A DNA stretch of 64,000 nucleotides, taken from Serripes groenlandicus. Taxonomy: Eukaryota > Mollusca > Bivalvia > Cardiida > Cardiidae. Position numbers and translations under genes: made by a program. Shown in pieces: positions 17,490 to 32,288 of the stretch. The notes under the pieces are model-generated. The model did not search any database. It worked only from the letters and a program-made list of their open reading frames with translations, and had not been told where the DNA came from. The stretch is taken from contig JASEVX010000008.1 in assembly GCA_031761405.1 (NCBI GenBank), positions 41,085,175 through 41,149,174 on the forward strand, read 5' to 3'. Each line of letters begins with the position of its first letter. Position 1 is the first letter of the stretch.

Positions 17490-17810
17490 ATATTTAATCC
17501 TTTTCCCACGACTATGAAAGCATGTAGTCAAAAATACGGAAATTATCTATAAATGAAAGAACAATTATTTAAAAAAATACACAAACATTGAGCAAATAGC
17601 ATAAGCAATTCCTTCTTTTGCCACAATGTTTTCTTCTTTTAATAGCAGTTGTAAGAATTTGTTTACAATTGACAAGTTTGTGTTTTACGCCGCTTTCAAT
17701 AATTGTTCAGTTATATCACGGCGTTTCCTTGGTGAGTTACCTGTACACATTCTCCATTTATCCTGGTGCAGATGCGTCATAAAACGTCAGTATGTTGGAA
17801 AGGGTTAAAG
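17490..17810. mobile_element. CCCTTTCC MITE with a SINE fragment nested inside (unit 1)
   Basis: Left end 'ccttttcccacgactatg' near 17500 and right end 'gttggaaagggttaaag' near 17795-17811. Inside, 17676-17765 is a SINE piece ('gttttacgccgctttcaata', 'cagttatatcacggcgtttc'). The 60-codon + frame here is a translation of the nested repeat. The same composite is at 38145-38445. Confidence 0.5.
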
Positions 17811-18035
17811 TATCGTAATGCATTCTAGCCTCGTGATGTTTCATTTCTTCATTTTGTTCAGCCTTTTCTCGTGCTACTTTGTACTAGAAGTCAACTTAGA
17901 AAGACCGTTCGGGTGTTAATAGATCCATGTAGTCCTGGCTGAGGTCTATGAATGCTTATGATCACATACTTCCGAGGCTCAAGAATACAAATATAATTGT
18001 GAAAGTTGCAGTATTGACTTTTCACGAGTATTTAA

Positions 18036-18164
18036 CCCTTTCCCACATAAAGACGTTTTCTGACGCCTCTGTAACAGATGAATTTTGAAAACAGTGTAAC
18101 AAAAAGAGAAATTGATCATGATGAGCAAATGTTTTGCTATACAGGTGTTGCGTGTGGGAAAGGG
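18036..18164. mobile_element. 129-bp TTAA-flanked MITE (unit 1)
   Basis: TTAA at 18032-18035 and 18165-18168. Ends ccctttcccacataaag and (complement) ccctttcccacacgc, with internal 'ttctgacgcctctgtaacag'. Same family as the intronic elements but shorter. Orthologue at 38670-38798. Confidence 0.65.
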
Positions 18165-18799
18165 TTAACTGTTGTTCTCAATATGAATCCATAACGCTTG
18201 TTCTGCTATATCCCGATCGGACTGCATAAAAGCTGGTCGCGAATATCGACGTGTTTGACGTGAAATTATTATATTCCATAACAAAACAGGGAAAAAACCA
18301 AACCTTGTTTTTACTAAGGTTATTTTAATAGCATTCCACCAGTTTTTAATGACATTTCTTTAATCATTGCAGATCTATTTAACGGTATTTAAATGCATGT
18401 AATGAGGATTATCAAAATGTTGGTACAAACACCAAAAAAAAAAAATGCATTTTAACCATTCCCCCACCTACAACAATTCTGCAGTAGACGATTTAAAAGG
18501 CATGTAGGCAAAATAGTCGACATCTCAATGAATAAAAATTAAATTATTAAATAAAGTTGAAAACCCTGTTTACAGTAGTCGGCTTCTGTAGATGTGTCAA
18601 AAAGTGTCTATAAGTTGACAAGGGTTTTTAAGAGATTTGGCTGAATTTTCAATTTTCTATTCAAGCTTTATGAGTTGCAGATGAGTCAAAAGACCGTCCG
18701 ATGTGTCAGGGCTGGTCAAACGGCTTACATATCGTCTATGGTCACGGTCTAAAGAGTAGACATGCCCAGACTGATCGAGGGTTTCAATTGCTGGTTTAA

Positions 18800-19169
18800 A
18801 GCGACTGAACTCCAGATACCCAACTGTCGAAAAAAAATATAATTTCCAATTTATAGAAAATAAGTGTTATTTTTGTATTTGGGGCATTAGAATATTATAA
18901 CTGACATATTACATACCCCTATAATCGGTGAGATTTTCTTGCTTTCGATACTTTTTCCATCGCAAATTCTACCCTGTCAGTAACGGGGTAAGTATTTTTA
19001 AATAGGAAACCCCTTCATCGGGACAATTGAAAAAGACTCAAGTTCACTTTATTGATAAAAAACGATACATTTTCTACCCTGGTTTTAAATGGATAACATA
19101 AAGAATAACATTTAGGGCGAATTCCATTTTTTTCTTTTTTTTTTTCGTGCCATCTGGATTTCAGTCGCT
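18800..19169. mobile_element. 370-bp MITE with TTAA target duplication (unit 2)
   Basis: Inverted ends agcgactgaactccagat and (complement) agcgactgaaatccagat differ at one of 18 positions. TTAA flanks both sides (18796-18799, 19170-19173). Unit 1 (near 2585-2600) and the unit 4 flank (near 63238-63250) show the uninterrupted site 'gtttaaaaaaggcgtac'. No coding capacity. Unit 3 keeps only the right part (38934-39271). Confidence 0.75.
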
Positions 19170-19350
19170 TTAAAAAAGGCGTACGTGTTTGTTCCAGCAT
19201 CGCCAACTGAATTAATTCCCTAAAACGTTCGCCATGCATAAGCCCTCCCAACCCCTTTTTAAATAAAGCAATCCAAAACATATCATAATCAAATAGTCAT
19301 TTTCTATGTGGTTCCTTCGATATATACAGCAACTATTAGTTAACGAAAAA

Positions 19351-19566
19351 GGTCACGGGTTCGATACCCGGTTGCGGCGACATTCTTTCGGGCGATGTTT
19401 TCCATTGCCTCTCACCTCTGATATATGTGAGAAAGTAGTCAGTGGCTTCGAAAGAATGTTGTGTAAGTACTGGTGTGGGAAAGCCAGGAAAACATGGGTA
19501 GGTGCACTGACCGCCGTGATATGACCAAAGCTGTTGAAAGCGGCGTTAAACTCCAAACAAACCAAA
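19351..19566 (+). mobile_element. SINE insertion with 13-bp target duplication (unit 2 only)
   Basis: The insert begins 'ggtcacgggttcgatacccg', a Pol III B box with the A box lost by 5' truncation. It ends 'gttgaaagcggcgttaaact' plus caaacaaacca. It is bounded by agttaacgaaaaa at 19338-19350 and 19567-19579. Units 1 and 3 read straight through the site (2758-2780 and 39448-39470), so the insertion came after these lineages separated or was lost elsewhere. Confidence 0.8.
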
Positions 19567-19674
19567 AGTTAACGAAAAAAGTGTGTTAAGGGTGGCGAAT
19601 ATTTGACACGTTCATTAATTTCTTTGGAGAAAGGTATGACAAATATAATAAATCCTATAGAAATATTATCAACA

Positions 19675-19915
19675 CAACCCTTCGCATATCTTCCTTAACG
19701 ACGCTTTCAACAATTTTCCCGCTATATCACGCCGTGTCCTGTGTACGCTACTGATACTCCCTGGTCTATTACCCTGACACCATTGAGTCAGTCGTGATGA
19801 TAACCCCACAATCCTGAGCGCCAAGGAAGAAAAACCATTACAACCTAGTTTAGGCCTTTCGTTTGACCCGGACGGGATTCGAACCCGCGACATCCCGCAG
19901 CGATTGTTCGTGCAA
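19675..19915 (-). mobile_element. tRNA-derived SINE upstream of tubulin copy 2
   Basis: Orthologue of 2873-3115: B box on the minus strand at about 19872-19885, body, and 'acgctttcaacaattttccc' at the left. Slightly diverged from the copy 1 element. Confidence 0.65.
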
Positions 19916-20246
19916 ACGTTTTTAAAATATAATCTGTAAATGAGGTTTTTTTCTCAAATAGTTTCCTTTTCCCACAATGTTGTGGTACAGCGGCTTCCTT
20001 TTCCACTATATATTAACTATCTGATATATATATTTTGATACAGAGTTGAAAAAGGTAATGGGAAAATGAGAACTGGCTATTTGTAAAAGGTCGTCTTATG
20101 TATAGGGCGGGACTACTAATAAGCATTAGTAGCCCAGGTATAGGTTGACAGAAAGAAGCATGTATCCAGCGAAATAGAAAAACATTAACTCCCCATTTTA
20201 ATAGTCGTGGTCAACCTAGTAACCATGTACACAAGGCCATCGAACC

Positions 20247-20399
20247 AGCCAATCAGCGGTCGCGATTATTGGAAAACACTGGGAAGGAATTCGCCGGTGT
20301 ATATATAATTGCTGCGCTCCGTGAATGAATCAATCGACAAGGAACATCGGAATTAGACGTTTGTCATTTACATTGGAATAATCACAAAACAGACAAAAC
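20247..20399 (+). promoter_or_regulatory. core promoter and 5' UTR of beta-tubulin copy 2
   Basis: CCAAT at 20249-20253, inverted CCAAT (ATTGG) at 20268-20272, TATA tract of four TA steps at 20300-20307, ATG 100 bp after the start of the TATA tract. The base composition just after the TATA box differs slightly from copies 1 and 3 (gctgcgctccgtg). Confidence 0.6.
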
Positions 20400-25703
<5,304 letters not shown>

Positions 25704-25943
25704 GAACCTTCCCATGATTCTCTTGTCACCGAGATAACTATAACGTGAACCCACAACCGACCAACGAAATTTGCTCACTGGCTATGTGCTTACGAACTTA
25801 TATCAATATTTAAATTAATCAAATCGAACTTACCTTTCATTGATTTGTATTGAAATAAGATCTCATAACTGTTTTATATTGTTAAAGACCTGTTTTGTTT
25901 ATTACAGATGAATGGTTAACATCGGATAGAAAATAAGAAAAAA

Positions 25944-25949
25944 AATAAA
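25944..25949 (+). promoter_or_regulatory. candidate polyadenylation signal (AATAAA), copy 2
   Basis: About 240 bases after the stop, at the position of ATTAAA in copy 1. A second AATAAA is at 26166-26171. Confidence 0.35.
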
Positions 25950-26834
25950 AAATAATATATGATTATTGTATTTGTCAATTTTATTTTTTCAAACTGTTTT
26001 GAAATTAAAAGGAATTGTCCTTGGATGAACGAATATTGCACTCGGCAATAGGTGGGTCAGCTTTACCGATTATTTCCGAGGATGTGTAAGAATATTCACG
26101 AAGTCACCGTATCTACTTCTTTTCGAATGCAGTCGTCCGAATGCTGACGTCATGGTTCCAAGACAAATAAATAATTTCAATTTAAGGTACTATGACCCGA
26201 AAACGCTTCCATTGTCGTGTTACAACATTTTGACTGTTTTTATACAAAACTGAAAACATCTAAAATATATAGTGCGCTATATAAATAGAGCTCACAATAC
26301 ACCGAATAAAGTCCTTCTTTGTTTCCATGTAAATCGACAATTCTCTTTTTTCTCTTTCAAACAAGTTCAAAATACTAAAAATGATCAAATCAATCATTTA
26401 CAGTGCATCCTATACACATTTACAATGAATTTAAACTCAATGTCATACATTCAATGCATTCTGGTGATAGTATACACTCATATCTACGCAAACAAAGTTT
26501 TTTAGGGACCGTGGATGCATTTGACGTAATTCGATTTAGACCGTAGTTTAGGTAACTTGAAGCTTAGACTTACCTGAAAGTATGTCCAAGGCTCTACGAA
26601 CAATATAAATGACGTTCCTTGTCAATAATCTTCGATCATTTAACATTTCCATTGCCTTTAGAGACGTTCGTCTTTCACAATTTGATTGAAAATAGTGGAA
26701 AGAAACCATTATAATTCAGTTACGGCAGCCATATCACCTCACACGGTTTTCCTGGCATTCTTGTAGCTGTAGCCAACACAGTATTATCCCCATTACGCCT
26801 TGGCCCATTGGTATGACACGAATGACGATAGTGA
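25950..26834. other. 3' flank of tubulin copy 2
   Basis: No gene. About 30 bases present in copy 1 around 10350-10390 are missing. 26560-26830 carries sequence absent from unit 1, including 'gtatgtccaaggctctacga' (also at 48595 in unit 3) and a dispersed repeat ('gttacggcagccatatcacc' to 'cccattggtatgacacgaat') that recurs at 51080-51200 and 51270-51385. Confidence 0.55.
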
Positions 26835-27620
26835 AGATGTATAAATTGATTAATGACACTGTAGCTCCTGGTGAGACGGGTGGTCGCATACGTTAAGTAA
26901 TGACACTGACTTCCAAGGGGTGGCGCCTGATGAAATGGGCGGCCGAACGGGTTAATTAATGACACTGACTTCCAAGCGGTGGCGCCTGGTCAGATGCGCG
27001 GCCGTATAAGTTAATTAATGACACTGACTTCCAAGCGGTGGCGCCTGGTCAGAAGGGCGGCCGTATAAGTTAATTAATGACACTGACTTCCAAGCGGTGG
27101 CGCCTGGTCAGATGGGCGGCCGTATAAGTTAATTAATGACACTGACTTCCAAGCGGTGGCGCCTGGTCAGATGGGTGGCCGTATAAGTTAATTAATGACG
27201 CTGACTTCCAAGCGGTGGCGCCTGGTCAGATGGGCGGTCGTATAAGTTAATTAATGACACTGACTTCCAAGCGGTGGCGCCTGGTCAGATGGGCGACCGT
27301 ATAAGTTAATTAATGACACTGACTACAACGGGATGGCGCCTGATCAGTTTGGCGGCCGTATAAGTTAATTAATGACACTGACTGCAAAGGGATGGCGCCT
27401 GGTCAGATGGGTGGCCGTATAAGTCAATTAATAACACTGACTTCAAAGGGATGGCGCGTGGTTAGATGGGCGGCCGTATAAGTTAATTAATGACACTGGC
27501 TTCAAAGAGGTGGCGCCTGGTCAGATGGGCGGCTGTATAAGTTTATTAATGACACTGGCTTCAAAGAGGTGGCGCCTGGTCAGATGGGCGGCTGTATAAG
27601 TTAATTAATGACACTGGCTT
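26835..27620. repeat. 59-bp satellite array, unit 2 (about 13 copies)
   Basis: Same unit as in unit 1, with a more homogeneous run in the first half (cttccaagcggtggcgcc repeated about eight times) that is not seen in unit 1. This points to a recent local amplification. The left edge (gaagatgtataaattgatt) and right edge (cttcacagcatcgattcc) match those of unit 1. Confidence 0.9.
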
Positions 27621-27639
27621 CACAGCATCGATTCCAGAA

Positions 27640-28396
27640 GTCAGTCGGTTAATCTAGATTATTTTTTGTTATAGTTATATCACGGCGGCAGTCGTCTTCG
27701 CTAGAAGGCTACTTCGTACATTAGCATGTCCATAGGTAATTATGGCAATGTAATGTACAAATTACCCTTGGAAGGCGAAGTTGGGCGGCAGTTACCTTAT
27801 TCATGATCCCTGAGTAAACAAACAAGTAATACACTTGAATATGTGCCTTGCCCAAGAGCACAATTTATCTCTGGAAATATTCTTGCAAATCAACATGATA
27901 ATAATTCGGATTATACTCCCATTTGAAAGCTACTACTAAAACACAAATCTAACAAGGTGTTTAATCCACAAAGTATATATACATAAACACAGATCTGTTA
28001 CGAAATGTTTAATGTGATCTGCTTTGCTTTGGATATAAATCTCAGGAATGAAATGAAACGTCTTGAAATTGGCAATGTTTTTTCTCTCTCATTTGTTTAC
28101 AGTTTTATATAGAGGAATAATAAATATTATTTGTTTTTAATAGTTTTACCTTTTCCTTTTCAACCAAAGTTATTATTGAAAGGCGTGTTTTGCAAACGAG
28201 TCTATATCGGGGGACAGGGTAAAACTAATCGATAAAAGACAAGTGCATACGTGGTAACGGGGAGTTATGACGTCTAGCCAAACAATCAATTAATGCTCTC
28301 TTTCCTTGTATTTAGAAATTAACCTGTTAGCCACTGGATTTTTAGGTTGACAGTCTTTGAGACAGAAAACGATCAGTGACTTTTTTAGTAAGAAGT
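27640..28396. repeat. spacer of unit 2 between the 59-bp array and the LINE
   Basis: Almost identical to 11520-12272: a SINE-related fragment (27640-27870), then the first copy of the ~190-bp duplicated block. It stops at 'agtaagaagt' (28387-28396), the left flank of the LINE. Confidence 0.7.
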
Positions 28397-28856
28397 GAAA
28401 GTACCCAAACTTGTGAATTATGTTAAAAATAGAGGCCTTAAAGTCACTATGATTAGAGTGTTCCCCCTAAAATATGGACGGTCTGTCATTATCAGGCTTG
28501 ATGTTGAAGCGCCACAATCAAACAAATTAACTGAACCTGGCTTTTGGCCCCGCGGTGTGACATGTAGACCCTGGCTGTCCAAAAACAGTTATATGAAGCA
28601 ATTTCGTAAAGTCACAGACAATGATAAGTGTGAATCAGACAACACAGATTTGAGTGGTGATATTGTTCATAGAAATAACAACAATCCTAGGAGGTATAAT
28701 TCCCGTGTTGTTGATAACCATGGTGGCCGTTATGAGCGTGATGATAGCTACGGGAAATCCCACAGCGATTATTATGATTATAATGGTAACGACTATGATC
28801 AATATGGATATCGTGATGATACAAAATCCAATGAAGGACATGCGGGATATTCATAA
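28397..28856 (+). pseudogene. LINE ORF1, 5'-truncated
   Basis: About 153 codons open to a TAA at 28854-28856. The segment PGFWPRGVTCRPW is of a kind I recall from the ends of ORF1 proteins in invertebrate LINEs. The C-terminus is rich in Asp, Tyr, Asn and Gly. No genuine start codon: the frame begins at the insertion junction. ORF1 products usually bind the element's RNA. The stop is followed by two bases and the ORF2 ATG (TAATAATG), which suggests termination-reinitiation. Confidence 0.6.
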
Positions 28857-28858
28857 TA

Positions 28859-31746
28859 ATGTATCCTCTGTTGTTTGTCCTTGTATGTAGTACATTATTT
28901 TTGTTGACTACCTTTACCCTTCAGATGCTTGATTTAAAATTTTATTCGTGGAACGCCACTGGCCTTATGTCCAGTGCCTACTATCTCAGTAATGTTATTG
29001 ACTCTGAGTCAATAGATATATGCGGTATTTCCGAACATTGGCTATATCCGTCTGAATTACATTTTCTGAATAGCATACATCCAAACTTTAATGGGGTGGG
29101 CGTATGCGATTCAGATCTCAACATCTATAGTAACAGAAAAGTTGGAAAAGGTGGCATTGCCTTGATGTGGAATAAAAGGTTAGATCATATGGTTACACCA
29201 CTGTGTATAGACTCTGACAGGATTATGGGTATACAGGTGCGGATGTCACGTGACTCCTACTTGTATATCATACAGGTATATTTGCCATGCTCTAACCATA
29301 GTATTGTACATTATCGGGAGAATATGGAGATTTTGCATGATTTGATTAGCATGTATTCTCAGACAGGAAGAGTCGTATTGATGGGTGATTTTAATGCCCA
29401 TATAAATGGCAAAACATTTATTAAGCAAATTGACAGGAGGGGTACTGCATTGTGCGAACTAATCACTCTTTTCAATTTGTTTAATATTACAACCTCAAAG
29501 TTGTGTTCCGGAGCAGACTCGAGTTATGTGTCTTATGACAAAAGCTCTAGGTCATTGATAGATCATGTCATTGTCTCGGACGAGCTATCGCTCTACGTGA
29601 AATACTGTAAAATCCTGGACGATAATTGTATTAATGTTTCTTGTCACCGTCCAATAGTATTTTACATTGAATTTATGTCTCATGATTGCGTTACTCACTG
29701 TTTTGATATGTCAGTCAAATGGCACAGGGTGTCCGATGAACAGCTTCGTAACTATGATTTTAACGTCAGTGCTCGTCTTAAAGACAGTGTAGATCAGTTA
29801 CCAGTTAACGATATACACTGTTTTATAGACAATCTATACCAGTGTATTTCGTCTGATATCAACACAGCTTCCAATGCTCATCTACCTCACTCAACATATC
29901 GTTCATACCTAAAGCCATATTGGTCGGCCGATCTCAAAAAATCGCATGCGAGTATGAGAAATAAACGCACGGCCTGGATTGTCTCCGGCAGGTCAAGGGG
30001 CAGTGAATTCTCAAGTTATAGAGAATATAAGGAAGCTAAAAGATGTTTTCGAGCATATCATAGAAACAGTTCCCTTAAATATTTACAAAAGGTTAATAGT
30101 GATATTGATAATGCATCTGGTGTTGATAGTCCATTATTTTGGAGATTGTTTAATAGGAAAAGAAGACAGGTGAATTCAAATGTTTCTAGTGAGATTAAAT
30201 TTGACGATGTTGTAATTCGGGACCCAGAATTGATCTGCCATGAATGGGGTCGACACTTTGCATCCCTTTACTCAGATACAGAATGTAAGACTTACGATAA
30301 TACGCAATTTGAGACCGTAACAACGTGTACAAACTTTTTAAAAGAAGAGTCTATTGTGGTTGATGGTGATCACATTTCTCAAGAGGAAGTGTTATCGGCA
30401 TTATCTACTTTAAAAAGTCGCAAAATGTGTGGTATAGATCGAGTAAGCAACGAACACCTCATCCATGGTGGATTAATGGTAAAACATTACTTATCGGTAT
30501 TTTTTGACTTAATGTATTGTAATAGTTATGTTCCCACAGCACTAAAACGTGGTACTATTTTAACGTTGTACAAAGGGGCTAGCAAACCAAAAAATGAGCC
30601 TAATAGCTATCAGCCATAACCCTTTCATCATCTATTTTAAAATTATACGAAAAAGTACTGCTACAACGTTTACACAGGTCAATTAATAAACCGTTACACT
30701 TTCTCCAGGGTGGGTTTCAGTCCAACATGGGAAGTTCTATGACATCCTTCATTCTGAAAGAAAGTATACAGTTTTGCAAAGAAAACAACAGTAAATTATT
30801 TGCGTGTTTTTTAGACGCTCGTCAAGCATTTGATCGTGTATGGCATAATGGTCTCTTTTACAAGCTAAATGAACTTGGCGTTAGTTATAAGCTTTTAAAA
30901 ATAGTTATTGCAATGCATTCCGATATGTATAGCTGTGTAATGTATAATGGGTTTTATTCTGACTGGTTCCCTGTTTTACAGGGAACCAGGCAAGGTGGCG
31001 TCTGGTCACCATTTTTGTATCTTGTTTATATTAACTCACTACTTGACCAGTTAGTTAACAGTAAATTGGGTTTCCAGATTGAAGGGTCTCATTTCTGTGC
31101 TCCGTCCTTTGCAGATGACATGACAATATCTTTGTCTAGCAAAGCCTTACAGGAAATGATTAATATATGTTATGATTATTCTTGCCTTTGGAGGTACCAA
31201 TACAATTCTGGCAAGTGTGCCGTTGTCACGTTCAATGAATCTAAGCGTGTATACAAACGCAATTATCGGTCCTGGGTAGTTGGTAATAATGCCATTTGTG
31301 AGAGAGAGGAATATAACCATTTAGGTATAATATGTAATAAGTATACTAACTCTACTCTCATTGTCAAGCAAGTTGATAGAAAATTAAGGGGTGCTTTCTT
31401 CGGTCTAATCAAAGACGGGTTATATATAAATGGGTTAAATCCATTAACCAGTTACAGTATTTATAGGTCGATTGTTATCCCGAGAGCTTTATTCGGATGT
31501 GAATTGTTACAATCGCTCTCTGATCGGGATATGTTGACAATGGAAAGGTCGCATAGACTTTGTTTAAAGCAGATTCAGGGTTTACAAATAAGATCAAGAA
31601 CAGATATTGTTCTTGGTCTTATTTGTGCTCTTCCTATTGAAGCTGAAATTGAGAAGAGAAAACTCTCCTTTCTTGGTCAACTTTGCCGTTTGGAGAGGGA
31701 TTGTGCAACAAACGTTTCTTTTTATTGTGGCTCCGTTCCTTCGTAA
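28859..31746 (+). pseudogene. LINE ORF2: endonuclease and reverse transcriptase, frameshifted
   Basis: The protein nicks target DNA and copies the element RNA at the nick. Endonuclease motifs in order: SWNATGL, ISEHW, VYLPCSN, MGDFNAH, SLIDHVIVS and SCHRPIVF, the last usually S-D-H. Reverse transcriptase motifs: KMCGIDRVSNEHL, then PNSYQP where the frame breaks at TAA 30617-30619, then, in another frame from about 30616, FLDARQAFDRVWH (motif A), GTRQGGVWSPFLY (motif B) and SFADDMTI (motif C, catalytic Asp pair kept) and YNHLGI. The break fits loss of one base. A second frame loss ends the frame at 31746, and further frame breaks follow to the gap, where CSQCTRC suggests a zinc-binding end. 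Probably inactive as it stands. Confidence 0.85.
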
Positions 31747-32088
31747 ATAGTAATTCCGATACCGGGTTGTTTCTGATATTGCATATATTCTAAACAAGTT
31801 TAACATTTACAATGTTTTAGAAGATTACATTAATTATGGTGTATCCCAAGCAAAACTATTTGGAAACATTGTATTGATACAAAAGTATCAATTACTATAT
31901 CGGTAAATGGAATGAAAGAACATCTACCGCGCAGTTTGTTCTATATAGGCAATTACAGAAACGATTCGCAATCAGTCCTGTATGGGATTATGCTAAGCGT
32001 AATCCGAATATGCTTCGTGTTTGCTTTTCCATCGCTCAGCTAATTGCGTACACTGCTCACACTGAGTGTTCTCAGTGTACACGCTGTG
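31747..32088 (+). pseudogene. degraded 3' part of LINE ORF2
   Basis: Short open stretches in different frames keep LINE-like content (for example IAQLIAYTAHTECSQCTRC just before the gap), but stops interrupt all frames. Continuation of the ORF2 C-terminus. Confidence 0.5.
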
Positions 32089-32288
32089 NNNNNNNNNNNN
32101 NNNNNNNNNNNNNNNNNNNNNNNNNNNNNNNNNNNNNNNNNNNNNNNNNNNNNNNNNNNNNNNNNNNNNNNNNNNNNNNNNNNNNNNNNNNNNNNNNNNN
32201 NNNNNNNNNNNNNNNNNNNNNNNNNNNNNNNNNNNNNNNNNNNNNNNNNNNNNNNNNNNNNNNNNNNNNNNNNNNNNNNNNNNNNNNN
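32089..32288. other. assembly gap (200 N)
   Basis: Exactly 200 N, probably a placeholder of unknown true size. It hides the LINE 3' end, its tail and the right-hand target duplication. Any frame crossing it is meaningless. Confidence 0.95.

Larger units (their letters stand above)
28397..32088 (+). mobile_element. non-LTR retrotransposon (LINE) inserted in unit 2
   Basis: About 3.7 kb present in unit 2 and absent from unit 1, where 12272 continues without it. It carries the end of ORF1, then ORF2 with an APE-type endonuclease and a reverse transcriptase. It is 5'-truncated inside ORF1. The 3' end is lost in a run of 200 N (32089-32288), and host sequence resumes at 32289, matching 12310. No RNase H domain is seen before the gap, unlike the element at 2-645, so this is a different clade. 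Confidence 0.85.

Noticed and set aside
26835..27620. possible CRISPR array (regular 59-bp period)
   Set aside because: Whole units repeat with no unique spacers, and the DNA is eukaryotic. It is a satellite.
28635..28841. minus and alternative-frame ORFs over the LINE ORF1 tail
   Set aside because: Shadows of the Asp/Tyr/Asn-rich ORF1 end (low-complexity GAT/AAT codons).
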